Assembly (NCBI RefSeq): GCF_032814565.1
Contig: NZ_CP136521.1
Span: forward strand, 2,204,501 to 2,268,500
Length of the DNA stretch: 64,000 bases
DNA from: Hwangdonia lutea
Lineage (GTDB): Bacteria > Bacteroidota > Bacteroidia > Flavobacteriales > Flavobacteriaceae
Reading direction: 5' to 3'
In this document: positions 55,198 to 64,000 of the stretch, piece after piece
Layout of the letters: each line of letters begins with the position of its first letter
Numbering within the stretch: the first letter of the stretch is position 1
The notes under the pieces: generated by a model
Told to the model about the DNA's origin: nothing
The model's input: only the letters and a program-made list of their open reading frames with translations
Database searches by the model: none
Program-made: the position numbers and the translations under genes

Positions 55198-56589
55198 CTA
55201 GTTTTTTACAAAACGCTTGCTTGTTAAAAGCATATTATTTAAATAAACATTCGCCAAATACATGCCTTGGCTTAAACGGCTAATATCAATCTTGTTGTTT
55301 TCGTAATTGGATATTTTGGTCGATTGCAGCCTTTTTCCATCCAAACTAATAATATCCACTTTTAAGCTTGCGGCACTTTTGCCTTCCACCTTTAAGTTTA
55401 AAATATTATTTGACGGATTAGGAAATAATGAAATATTAAAATCATTTTGTTTGGAGCTAATGTCGTCAATTCCTAGAGCCGATTTTGTAATCGTCCAAGT
55501 AACCGAATAAACATGGGTGGTTTCGTGGTTGTCAATTTTTAGCATGGGCGAATCATCATGTACCACAACGGTTAAATCGTTGGTGCCGGTATTCAAATCG
55601 TTTTCAGCAATAGAAATATTGTCCACATCATTTGCGAAATTCGAAGCATTTAAAGTCCACGTGTTTTTTAAAGTATTCGGAATGGGTTTTATTAAATTCA
55701 ACTCAAAATCGATAGGGTATGCCGTTGGGTTTACGGTGTTTGAAGCCGGTAAATACGAATCGATGGGCGATACTAAACTGTGAATTTTTTCAATAATCCC
55801 TTCTTGACAAACCGAGCAGAAATCAAAACCTAAATAACGCATTTTACAACTTTGGTGAGGGCGGTTCCAAGTGGCAGATTCACCAGAACTCCCATAAGGA
55901 TAAATGTTTATGGCATCAATACCCATCCAATTTTTCCATTTTACTAAAGCAGGGTTACTTTCCTGTGTGGCATTTGTGGCTTCATTTAGGTTACCGTCTC
56001 CCGGATAATATTCGTCTTTTAAATTAAAAAGCGAGTGTCCTAATTCGTGTATTACAATTTCATTGGCACTTGTTCCGGTTGATGAAACTGCATAAGGGCC
56101 ACCCGCACCGCCATACTCCGGAGAGTTTACTAAAATAATCGGTTGGTCGTATTCCGGAAAATTATTAGCCAATACATTGTAAACTTTTGCAGAATTATAG
56201 GTGTAAAGCAATCTGTGATAACCAGAAGTATCGAAGGACGTGTTAAAATAAGTGTCTAAGGTAGCCGCAGGAAAAACAGGTTCTGTAACGTCGGTTGCGT
56301 TTGCAGGGTGGTCCGTGCCACTTTGATTAGACGGGACTTTTATGGCAAACACATTAAAATAATCAGCATATTCTTTAAATGGTGATTGAGTGAACATGGC
56401 GTTTGAAAAACTTGTGGCATCAGTAATAAATTTTGAAAACTCACTTGTTTGATAGCCTTCACTTAAAAGGACAAGGTTAATTCTTTTGTTGTTGTCGCCG
56501 GAGCGTTTAATCGTTTCAACATCAAAAACTTGAGCATTTACAAATCCTATATTGAGCAGGCATAAAATATATAGTAATTGATGCTTCAT
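55198..56589 (-). CDS. Secreted M64-type zinc peptidase with T9SS domain
   Basis: 463 residues: signal peptide (ILCLLNIGFVNAQ), an IgA-peptidase M64-type catalytic domain with HELGHSLFNLKDEY (about residues 188-201), and a C-terminal sorting domain of type A (LFPNPSNNILNLKVEG ... GMYLANVYLNN ... KRFVKN). It is therefore exported by the type IX system. Its start overlaps the preceding lipoprotein gene by 4 nt. Confidence 0.92.
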   Translation of the reverse strand: MKHQLLYILCLLNIGFVNAQVFDVETIKRSGDNNKRINLVLLSEGYQTSEFSKFITDATSFSNAMFTQSPFKEYADYFNVFAIKVPSNQSGTDHPANATDVTEPVFPAATLDTYFNTSFDTSGYHRLLYTYNSAKVYNVLANNFPEYDQPIILVNSPEYGGAGGPYAVSSTGTSANEIVIHELGHSLFNLKDEYYPGDGNLNEATNATQESNPALVKWKNWMGIDAINIYPYGSSGESATWNRPHQSCKMRYLGFDFCSVCQEGIIEKIHSLVSPIDSYLPASNTVNPTAYPIDFELNLIKPIPNTLKNTWTLNASNFANDVDNISIAENDLNTGTNDLTVVVHDDSPMLKIDNHETTHVYSVTWTITKSALGIDDISSKQNDFNISLFPNPSNNILNLKVEGKSAASLKVDIISLDGKRLQSTKISNYENNKIDISRLSQGMYLANVYLNNMLLTSKRFVKN

Positions 56590-57092
56590 AGTGATTTGAT
56601 TTTTGTTTTGATAAGTAGTTTTGGTTTTGATGATAGCGACGTAATTTCGTTAATGCTGAAGTATTTAGTATTTGGTTCCAGTTTTAGTTTTAATGAAAAC
56701 TCAGCTTCCTTCAGTACTACTTCCTTTCTTTGAAATTGTTTTGAATCATCAACATATTCAAAGTTCTTTACAAGCGGATTTTTTATGGTAATGCTTTGCA
56801 GCACATTTAAATTTTTATCAAGTTGATGGCATATTAAATCGCCAGAAACTCCATTGTTTATAGGTATGTTTTTTTTTAATTTTCCATCAGTTATTATCTT
56901 ATTAATAAACTGAATATTTTTTTTGCCTTTTGAATCTTCTGAAATTTTATAATTCAAAAAAATGAGTTTGGGGTTGGTTTCTTCGATGGTAGCATTTTGA
57001 GTCACATCTTTTTTTGATGCACAGGAATGTATTGTTGCACAAACAAATGCCATTAAAAGTAAAGCGGTATTTTGGGGCATTAACTTTATCAA
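56586..57092 (-). CDS. Lipoprotein of unknown function, M64 partner
   Basis: 168 residues with a lipobox in ATIHSCASKK (Cys about 24). The mature part looks all-beta (KNIQFINKIITDGKLKK, LICHQLDKNLNVLQSITIKN). Not assigned to a family. The 4-nt ATGA-type overlap with the M64 gene implies coupled translation, so it may assist or restrain the peptidase. An internal ATG at Met5 is an alternative start. Confidence 0.7.
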   Translation of the reverse strand: MIKLMPQNTALLLMAFVCATIHSCASKKDVTQNATIEETNPKLIFLNYKISEDSKGKKNIQFINKIITDGKLKKNIPINNGVSGDLICHQLDKNLNVLQSITIKNPLVKNFEYVDDSKQFQRKEVVLKEAEFSLKLKLEPNTKYFSINEITSLSSKPKLLIKTKIKSL

Positions 57093-57196
57093 ATTAAAAA
57101 AGGTTAAGTTTTAAACCAAAGTGTAAATTTAATCATTTAAAATATTATGAAAAGGCATAGGTTTATGTTAATATAAAGTATACTTATAGCTCTTTT

Positions 57197-60100
57197 TTAT
57201 TCAACTAACAATTTTACACCTTCACTATGGCTGCTAAACTCTGGTGCGTACATGCTTTGTATGGTTGTGATACCGTTGCTCATATGACCTGCATTGTTTA
57301 CTCGTAAATCGTATTCAAAAACATAAACACCTTTTGGTAAATAATCAAAAAAGAAGTTAGTACTCGCATCTTTGGTACTTTCGTAATAGCCCAAACCATC
57401 TTGCCATTTGTATTTCGATAATACGTTTACAGGCTCCAAACCTGCGGCGCGCATGTCTTTCATGTGTACAAATTCCATGGCTCTATCGCTACGTAATTCT
57501 ATGCGCACTCTTACTAAATCGCCGACTTTAACTTGGGTGTCTTTCGTGATTTCAGTAATCTCTTCACCAGTATCGGTATTCTTTTTTAAGAATAGTTTTT
57601 TCTTTAATTTAAGTGGTGTTTCAGCCGAAGTTATTTTATCCAAATCCTCAAAATATTGCCAATATAAAGCGCCCCAAGCGATGCCTTTTCCTTTTTTGGT
57701 CATTTGAACTTCTGCCATTTCTGGTTTGATTTCTGAGGCATTCCACGCCGTTTTAAAATAACCTGTCCCAGCTTCAACTTTTACAGCTTCATCCCGATAG
57801 CTATCGGGATTGAAAGGCTCTATTTGTTGTCCGCCTAAAACCACATCAACCATATCGCTTGCGCTCAACCAATCGCTACCTTGCAACAACAACGCATAAA
57901 CGGCTTCGGTGGTTGCTTTGGTGGTTTTCCAACGGTTGGTTTGTTTGTTTTTTAGTAACCAAATTTTAAGGTTGTCAATAGTTTCGGTTTCGTTTTCAAT
58001 TTCGGCAAAAGCCTCAATTAATAAGGCTTGCGTTTCAATAGGCGCTTGATACCAATACCATGAGTTGGTGTTGGATTTCCAATACATGCCTAATTCTTCG
58101 GAGGTAATGCTGTTTTCCTTTAAGGATTTTAAAATTTTAGCCGACGTCTTTTTATCGCCCATCCTATCTACAACCAAGGCCATTAATCCTTTCGCATATA
58201 AAGAGCGTTTTAACCAATATTTCTGAATTTGTGTGTGATAATATTTAGTGATTTCTTCAACTTTATCAGATTTTTTAGTTTCTGGATAAAAGCTTCGCAT
58301 GTACAAGTAATGCAATTGCATATTGCTTAAATGATCTTTATTTAAGTCGACTTTTGAATTGTATTTTTTGATGTCATTATATTCTTTTACAAATTCCGCA
58401 TCCAGATAATTGACGGCTTTTTTAATCATTTGATGATGAGATTTCTCGTCGCTCGTTTGGCGCTCTGTCGAAATGACACCAAGTTTATTTAAGTGACCAA
58501 AACCAGTAATAATATGTTGCGTGATGTATCGGTTTTCGCGTCCGCCTTTAAACCAAGCCCATCCACCAGAATCCATTTGATTGTGTTGCAATTTACGTTT
58601 TGCAGATTGCAATTCGTTATTCATTTTGTTTAAATCGAATAATAAAGCGATGCGTTTTTTCTGTTCGGTTTCACTTTGTGCATCACGTAACCAAGGGGTT
58701 TCTTGGATTATAATGGACTTGAGCTCTTCATTTTTTTCAAGTTTCGAAATCAGAGCATCTTGAGACGCCCATTGATTAAAAACCTCTTGAATTCTTGGAT
58801 TCGAATTTACGATATGACTCGCCAATGCATTGGCATAATATCGACTGAAAATTTGCTCGTTACAATCGTACGGATATTCCATTAAATACGGTAAAGCTTG
58901 TACCGCATACCACGCTGGATTGGACGTTATTTCCAAAGTTAATTTGTGGTTTTTTAATGTTGAAGAGGTGTTGGTTTTCAACTTATCTAATGTGAAAGTT
59001 TTAGTTTGGTTGCTTCTAACCCACATAGGAAGTGTTTCGGTAACCAACATTCTATTTGATAAAACGGGTAAGGCATTTTGTTCGCCATCGCTAAAATCTC
59101 CAGCTTTGGCAATGATTTTATATTGAACGGCTTGCACATTATCAGGAATAGATAGATTCCATGAGACTTGGGTGTTGTTTTCTTTTTCTACTGTAAAGGA
59201 AGTCCCCTCTAAATCCCCAGAAGAGGAAGAACTGAGCAAGTTTGCTGTAATGTCCTTTCCAGAAATGGCATCGGTTAATATTAAAATGGCTTCCCCCGAA
59301 AGTGGTTTATCGGTTAAGTTGGCAATTTTTGTACTTATGGTTATGTTATCGCCTTCGCGTAAAAAACGAGGTGCGTTTGGTATGACCATCAATTCTTTTT
59401 GTGTAACCGTTGTTAAGGTTTTAGTTGCATTTTCTAAAGTTTTGGTGTGTGCCAAAAGTTGCAATTTCCATTGGGTTAATGCTTCGGGTGTTGTAAAACT
59501 GAAACTTATATTGCCTGCTTCATCGGTTTGTAACTGCGGAAAGAAAAACGCGGTTTCATTTAAGTTTTTACGGATTTTGATGTTGTCGAAGTTTGGTTCT
59601 TTTGCTAAAGAAACAGAATCATGAACCGAAATACCCGCTACTTTTTCAGCTACGCTGAAAGCAACATCTTCTTCCAATTCTTCGCTTGCATTTAACTGAT
59701 CAGCTTGTAAATTAGAAACAGCCCCAGCTATATTTTTTCTTTTTTGAGTTCCATAACCAACTACTACCACTTCATCTAATGCAGCACTATCGTCGTATAA
59801 ATAAACTGAAAAATAATTATTTTCTCCAATTTTAATCTCTTGTGTAACAAACCCAATGTAACTGAATACCAAAACATCATTTTTTTTCGCCTTGATTGAA
59901 AATTCACCATCAAAACCTGTTTGAGTACCGCGGCTGGTTCCTTTTAAAGTAATATTAGCACCTGGCAGCACATTTCCGCTTCTATCATATACCGTGCCTG
60001 ACACATAACCCTTTTTGATTGATTCATCATATCTAGCCGTATTTCTATCCTCATATTTATTTTTCAACCTATTTAGATAATTATTATACACCCAACGATC

Positions 60101-63100
60101 TTTGGTAAAACTAAACCCAAACCAATCCAACTGGTCATAACTTTGGTATTGATAATACGAACGCGATCTATCATTATAAACTCTAAAATTGCGTGTTCCA
60201 AAACTATGTCGCGCATTACTTCTATTATAAGAATAATAGGTTGGATTGTTGATGGGATTAAAGTTCCAAGCATGTGGTTTAAATTGGTCTAAACTTGCAT
60301 CGTACATACTCGCTAATAATTCGGCAGATACTTTATCGCCCTGCGGCCCTTTAATTTTAAAACTCCAAGTTTCATCGGTTCCGGGTTGTAATTTATCTCT
60401 AAAGGTTGTGGTTTCAATCTCTAATTCGGTTTTTGGGTAAGGCACGACAATATTTAAACTACCTGATTGAAAACTGTTGTACGCTGCAAAACTATAATTA
60501 ACCGAAAAGCCACCAATATCATCGCTTGTGATAGGAATACTAATGGTTTTTTTATTATTATTCAATGGGATAATTTGAGTTTTTATAACCTTATTTTGTT
60601 TTTCAACTGAAACTGTAACGTTTAAATTATTGGCAGCCGAGGCCAATGTTATTATGGCTATATCGCCAGTGTTGTATTTAGATTTATCACTTGTAATACT
60701 GAATAATTGATGATCCGCAAGAGTTGCGTCTTTATCGCTATAAAGTGTGGTTTTAATTTCATCTTTAACCGTTTGTCCAAACTTATCTTTACTTTCTAAA
60801 GTGATGAGGTATTGACCAGATTGCCATTTTTTAGTTTTGCCAAGATTGAGTTTTTTTGAATTTCCGGTATTAAAAGATGCTATAAAAACAAGCTTTCCTT
60901 TTTCCCAGTTATTCGGGTTATGCTCATTGCTATAAGCGTCGTGCGGAAATAAGTTTTTAAAACTTTCTTTTGAAATGTCTTGATAATCGGGCGCAGGCCA
61001 AGGACGCACCCGTAATACCGTATTTGGTGCCTTCAATTTGTAAATTTTAACCGTGCCTTTTGCTGTTACAAACTCACCATTTAAGTTTTTGGTATCGATG
61101 GTGATCGCGTGGTTTTTTTTGGTTTTATCTAAAAGATTTGCAACAGACATGTTTGCTGTTAATGCATGATAACCAACGTTTACAATGGTAGTTGCGCTTC
61201 GTGTTTCGCCGTTTAAATCGGTAACATCGGCAGTTACTTCGTATTTAAAAATAGGCAGACTGCTTTTATCGACACTTTGGTCGGGTTGGGCTTTAAAGGT
61301 GATTTCAAATTCACCTTTATCATTGGTTCTGCTTTCGCCATGCGTAATTTCTTGTGGCTCGCTGTTAAACCATGGGCGGTACCAAAAATACCAATGCGGA
61401 TATTCTACTTTGCGATGCACACGATACACCACTTTGGCATCGGTAATATTGCTGCCGGCATAAGCTAAAGCATGGCCTTTTATGGTTACCGAATCGTTAA
61501 CTTTATAGGTTTCGGTTATGGGATTGAATTTGGTTTCAAACTTGGGGCGTTTGTATTCTTCGACCGAAAAGTAGGTGTTGCTTTCTGCATCCGGTCCAGA
61601 TTCGGTATCAAATTCAATATAATATTGTCCGTTTAAACCCGTATTTGGCAAGATAAATTCGCCTGAAACGGAACCAAAGTCATTCGTTTTTAAATTCAAT
61701 ACTTTTAGTTCTTCACCATTTGCGTTATATAAAATGGCGTAAACCTTCTGGTTTTCTAAAACCTCAGATTTGTTAGCTTCGGTTTTCATGGCAATAGCCT
61801 TAAAATAAACGGTTTGTCCTGGTCTGTAAATGCTTCTGTCGGTAAATAAAAAGGATTTATAAGTTACCTTTTCTTTCTGATTTTTATAATATTGATGGAT
61901 GTAATAATCGCCAAAATAAGCCACATCGTTACCGTGTTTAACCTTTAGATTTATATTGCGATAACGATTTTTCGATTTGTTGATTTTTATCTGCCCATGC
62001 AAATCCGTGGTTTGATTTTCAGTTTGCTCATTTCGGTTGTTGTTTTCTATAAAGTTTAGTTCAACCTTAGCGCCAACAATGGGTTTACCGTTGTTCCGGT
62101 CAATGATTTGAAAGATTTTAAAATCCGTTTTATCGGTTTCCACCAGAGCTAAATCGGTAACTTGAATGGTGCTAAATGCAAAGGTGTTTTCTTCATTTTT
62201 CGGCGCAGCATAAATTAAGTAGCTTCCATTGTTCAGTTTTGGTAATAGGATTTCGGTGGTATGCGTTTGGTAGTCACCTTCGTTACGCAAACTGCTATGC
62301 CATTCGGTTGTAGTTTTTAATTTTTTAATAAAAGCTAATTGCTCTTCCTTTCGGTAGGTTTTGTTGAATTTCTCTAGCTGGTTTCTAGAGATTTTATGAA
62401 TTTTAAATTGAAGCTGATTCAAGTTTTTATAGCGAATCAATAAGCGCGAATCTTTGAGGATAGGCAAGAAGTTTTCAGTTGTAATTTGTAACGATTTTTG
62501 TTCAATTAGCTGCTTTAGAATGGTACACATTTCTGCACCTTTGCTTTTTGGAAACTTTGCAATAACGTTGTTGCAAATATCAATGGCTTCTTTGTTTTTC
62601 CAACGGTTTTCTTTCTTTGTTTTTGGTTGATAATCTAATCCTTGTTGATAGTAAATAGTAGCGATTTCATAATCATATAAACCTGAAACTTTGTGCGCTT
62701 TTAATTGCTCGCTTTCAGTTTTTAAGGCGTTTAATAAAATGGATTGCTTATCGCTAAAAGTAGCATGTTGGTTTACAAACTTTAATCGATTAATATTAAC
62801 ATCGGCTAATGCTAAATGCGATTTACCTTTTAAATGAAATCGAATTAAATCTTGATAAATTTTTAAAGCATTTAATTGCAACGACGTTGAATCTTTGGAA
62901 GTTAATTTTAATTCCGAAAAAGTCTTGGTATCGCCTAAAAAATCGGGATTATCAATTTCAAATTTATAAGCTGGTTTGGTGATATGCGTTTCGTTGGTTT
63001 TGTAAAATAGTAACGCGTTATGACTTAAAAAATCAAATAAAGTCGGACGATAAATTTTAGAGCCTTTTTGCTCATTTAAAAGCACACTATAATTACTTAA

Positions 63101-63604
63101 TGGCTCCAATTGAAGCATCAATCCGTTCTCTAAAGAGTTTTGATAATGCTCATGAATCTCATTAAAAATAGTTTGCAAATCCCAAGTTCTAAAATCGTTC
63201 GCATCTAATTTTTCAGAAGTTTTAGTGCGATTGTAAAACTGCCAACGGTGTTGGTTAAAATACTGCCAATATAAATTGGCCAAAATATTTTCAAGGATGT
63301 TTTTAGTGGGAAACGAACTCTGTTCAATTTCATTTTTAAAATTATTAATGATTTTTAATTGCGCATCTTCCTCTAAAACCAAAGCGAACTTGCTTTTAAA
63401 AAGCATGGTTTTAATAAGTTGCGGGTTATTTTTATCTTTTTTAGCTTTCGCTGAAATATCTTCAACAATTTTTAATGCCGATTTTGGCAAACCTTCAACC
63501 TCTAGTTTTTCAACTTTAGTCCATAATTTTTGGTAATCTGGATTTTGAGCTTGCGTTAAATTTGAAAAAAGAATAATCATTAATATTAATAGTGTACGTT
63601 TCAT
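57197..63604 (-). CDS. Giant alpha-2-macroglobulin with SusC-like insert
   Basis: 2135 residues. Signal peptide (LILMIILFSNLTQAQ), a helical N-terminal region to about 380, MG-type beta domains (TDRSIYRPGQTVYFKAIAMK near 590), then at about 1193-1262 a carboxypeptidase-regulatory-like domain (YVSGTVYDRSGNVLPGANIT) running into the TonB-box-like DEVVVVGYGTQKR (about 1274). The A2M bait/thioester half follows (PEALTQWKLQLLAHT; thioester CNEQ at about 1580). Protease-trapping defence in the envelope is the family role. No lipobox is seen. Confidence 0.92.
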   Translation of the reverse strand: MKRTLLILMIILFSNLTQAQNPDYQKLWTKVEKLEVEGLPKSALKIVEDISAKAKKDKNNPQLIKTMLFKSKFALVLEEDAQLKIINNFKNEIEQSSFPTKNILENILANLYWQYFNQHRWQFYNRTKTSEKLDANDFRTWDLQTIFNEIHEHYQNSLENGLMLQLEPLSNYSVLLNEQKGSKIYRPTLFDFLSHNALLFYKTNETHITKPAYKFEIDNPDFLGDTKTFSELKLTSKDSTSLQLNALKIYQDLIRFHLKGKSHLALADVNINRLKFVNQHATFSDKQSILLNALKTESEQLKAHKVSGLYDYEIATIYYQQGLDYQPKTKKENRWKNKEAIDICNNVIAKFPKSKGAEMCTILKQLIEQKSLQITTENFLPILKDSRLLIRYKNLNQLQFKIHKISRNQLEKFNKTYRKEEQLAFIKKLKTTTEWHSSLRNEGDYQTHTTEILLPKLNNGSYLIYAAPKNEENTFAFSTIQVTDLALVETDKTDFKIFQIIDRNNGKPIVGAKVELNFIENNNRNEQTENQTTDLHGQIKINKSKNRYRNINLKVKHGNDVAYFGDYYIHQYYKNQKEKVTYKSFLFTDRSIYRPGQTVYFKAIAMKTEANKSEVLENQKVYAILYNANGEELKVLNLKTNDFGSVSGEFILPNTGLNGQYYIEFDTESGPDAESNTYFSVEEYKRPKFETKFNPITETYKVNDSVTIKGHALAYAGSNITDAKVVYRVHRKVEYPHWYFWYRPWFNSEPQEITHGESRTNDKGEFEITFKAQPDQSVDKSSLPIFKYEVTADVTDLNGETRSATTIVNVGYHALTANMSVANLLDKTKKNHAITIDTKNLNGEFVTAKGTVKIYKLKAPNTVLRVRPWPAPDYQDISKESFKNLFPHDAYSNEHNPNNWEKGKLVFIASFNTGNSKKLNLGKTKKWQSGQYLITLESKDKFGQTVKDEIKTTLYSDKDATLADHQLFSITSDKSKYNTGDIAIITLASAANNLNVTVSVEKQNKVIKTQIIPLNNNKKTISIPITSDDIGGFSVNYSFAAYNSFQSGSLNIVVPYPKTELEIETTTFRDKLQPGTDETWSFKIKGPQGDKVSAELLASMYDASLDQFKPHAWNFNPINNPTYYSYNRSNARHSFGTRNFRVYNDRSRSYYQYQSYDQLDWFGFSFTKDRWVYNNYLNRLKNKYEDRNTARYDESIKKGYVSGTVYDRSGNVLPGANITLKGTSRGTQTGFDGEFSIKAKKNDVLVFSYIGFVTQEIKIGENNYFSVYLYDDSAALDEVVVVGYGTQKRKNIAGAVSNLQADQLNASEELEEDVAFSVAEKVAGISVHDSVSLAKEPNFDNIKIRKNLNETAFFFPQLQTDEAGNISFSFTTPEALTQWKLQLLAHTKTLENATKTLTTVTQKELMVIPNAPRFLREGDNITISTKIANLTDKPLSGEAILILTDAISGKDITANLLSSSSSGDLEGTSFTVEKENNTQVSWNLSIPDNVQAVQYKIIAKAGDFSDGEQNALPVLSNRMLVTETLPMWVRSNQTKTFTLDKLKTNTSSTLKNHKLTLEITSNPAWYAVQALPYLMEYPYDCNEQIFSRYYANALASHIVNSNPRIQEVFNQWASQDALISKLEKNEELKSIIIQETPWLRDAQSETEQKKRIALLFDLNKMNNELQSAKRKLQHNQMDSGGWAWFKGGRENRYITQHIITGFGHLNKLGVISTERQTSDEKSHHQMIKKAVNYLDAEFVKEYNDIKKYNSKVDLNKDHLSNMQLHYLYMRSFYPETKKSDKVEEITKYYHTQIQKYWLKRSLYAKGLMALVVDRMGDKKTSAKILKSLKENSITSEELGMYWKSNTNSWYWYQAPIETQALLIEAFAEIENETETIDNLKIWLLKNKQTNRWKTTKATTEAVYALLLQGSDWLSASDMVDVVLGGQQIEPFNPDSYRDEAVKVEAGTGYFKTAWNASEIKPEMAEVQMTKKGKGIAWGALYWQYFEDLDKITSAETPLKLKKKLFLKKNTDTGEEITEITKDTQVKVGDLVRVRIELRSDRAMEFVHMKDMRAAGLEPVNVLSKYKWQDGLGYYESTKDASTNFFFDYLPKGVYVFEYDLRVNNAGHMSNGITTIQSMYAPEFSSHSEGVKLLVE
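57791..57810. repeat. Perfect 20-bp palindrome inside the macroglobulin gene
   Basis: ATCCCGATAGCTATCGGGAT is identical to its reverse complement. The core CCCGATAGCTATCGGG is a frequent intergenic palindrome in Flavobacteria, but here it is read as coding sequence (NPDSYRDE). Confidence 0.7.
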
Positions 63605-63720
63605 TTATGCTGTATTTGTCTTTAAATGTACTTTCAAAAGTTATTCCAAAAAACAATAAATTAGGAATTACTTTCGTTGGTTGAGTGAAGTTAACCATTT
63701 TTCAAGTAAAGTGTAATGTT

Positions 63721-63728
63721 TAACTTTG
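63721..63728 (+). promoter_or_regulatory. -7 box of the last gene
   Basis: TAACTTTG, exact match, 19 nt before the ATG at 63748; no convincing -33 element. Confidence 0.5.
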
Positions 63729-63747
63729 TATTTTCCATCTAAATGCT

Positions 63748-64000
63748 ATGTACAAGTTTTTGCTTCTACTTTTATTACCAACACTTATATTTGGTCAACC
63801 CGAATTGGATGATGTGGATGCCCTTTTTCAAAACAAACAATTTGAAAAAGCAGAAAAACTCGTTTCAGAATATTTAAAAAACAATCCCAACAATATAAAG
63901 GCTATTGAGTTTTTAGGCGATGCGTACGGGCATCAAAAAAAATGGGACGATGCCATAAACCAATATCAAAAACTTGTAAATATTCAACAAAACAATGCCA
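63748..64000 (+). CDS. TPR protein with signal peptide, 3'-truncated by window edge
   Basis: 84 residues are visible: signal peptide MYKFLLLLLLPTLIFG followed by TPR-like helices (DALFQNKQFEKAEKLVSEYL and IEFLGDAYGHQKKWDDAINQ). Divergent from the macroglobulin gene. The C-terminal function is outside the window. Confidence 0.8.
   Translation, partial: MYKFLLLLLLPTLIFGQPELDDVDALFQNKQFEKAEKLVSEYLKNNPNNIKAIEFLGDAYGHQKKWDDAINQYQKLVNIQQNNA

Overview
The window is a chromosomal segment of a low-GC Bacteroidota, almost certainly a marine-type Flavobacteriaceae. Evidence: Bacteroidota -7 boxes (TAnnTTTG) lie in front of many genes; there is a type IX secretion C-terminal domain, a PafA-type phosphatase, zinc-free S14 and L36 proteins and an Hpt-Adk fusion; ribosomal proteins and single-copy enzymes read as flavobacterial.

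Layout. 1-16266: the end of fusA, then the S10-spc-alpha ribosomal superoperon with secY, infA and rpoA, ending in a strong terminator after rplQ. It is punctuated by structured spacers before rplC, rpsH, rpsK, rpsD and rplQ; the rpsD one follows a terminator and has its own promoter. 16327-20426: carA, eno, gltA. 20441-20646: a MITE-like palindromic element with a 9-bp target duplication, sitting between gltA and what looks like its terminator. 20776-23525: two guanidine/citrulline-type hydrolases (DDAH-like and CtlX-like) separated by an opposite-strand orphan gene. 23677-35492: an orphan TPR histidine kinase, argS, a SprT-like protein, manC, a DUF389 membrane protein, an MlaFE-type lipid ABC pair, pafA and a DNA/RNA endonuclease. 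35503-36487: a second opposite-strand orphan gene. 36499-42001: glycosyltransferase, methyltransferase, KAS III-like enzyme, gcvP. 42122-46494: UbiA-like protein, ECF sigma plus zinc anti-sigma, a GbsR/MarR-type regulator with two matching operators, and a decayed LAS metallopeptidase. 46500-52550: an M3 peptidase, a purK-Fic/RhuM-purE operon, and the Hpt-Adk fusion. 52685-64000: obg, a K+ channel, lipoproteins, a secreted M64 peptidase, a giant alpha-2-macroglobulin and the start of a TPR protein.

Main discovery candidate. The two orphan genes at 21822-22391 and 35621-36388 encode unrelated proteins but share the same borders. Upstream, each has the same promoter block (TTG-N20-TAnnTTCG). 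Downstream, each runs into the same ~135-bp element with conserved ends and a central hairpin. Each ORF is also boxed by a short inverted repeat whose bases differ between the two loci but are complementary within each locus. This resembles a solitary, self-promoted gene cassette (integron-like in layout, but with no integrase in the window). Other points worth attention are a Fic/RhuM gene inside the purine operon, a SusC-like TonB-box module inside the alpha-2-macroglobulin, three promoters placed exactly 4 nt before start codons (leaderless mRNAs), and candidate ribosomal-protein leader RNAs.
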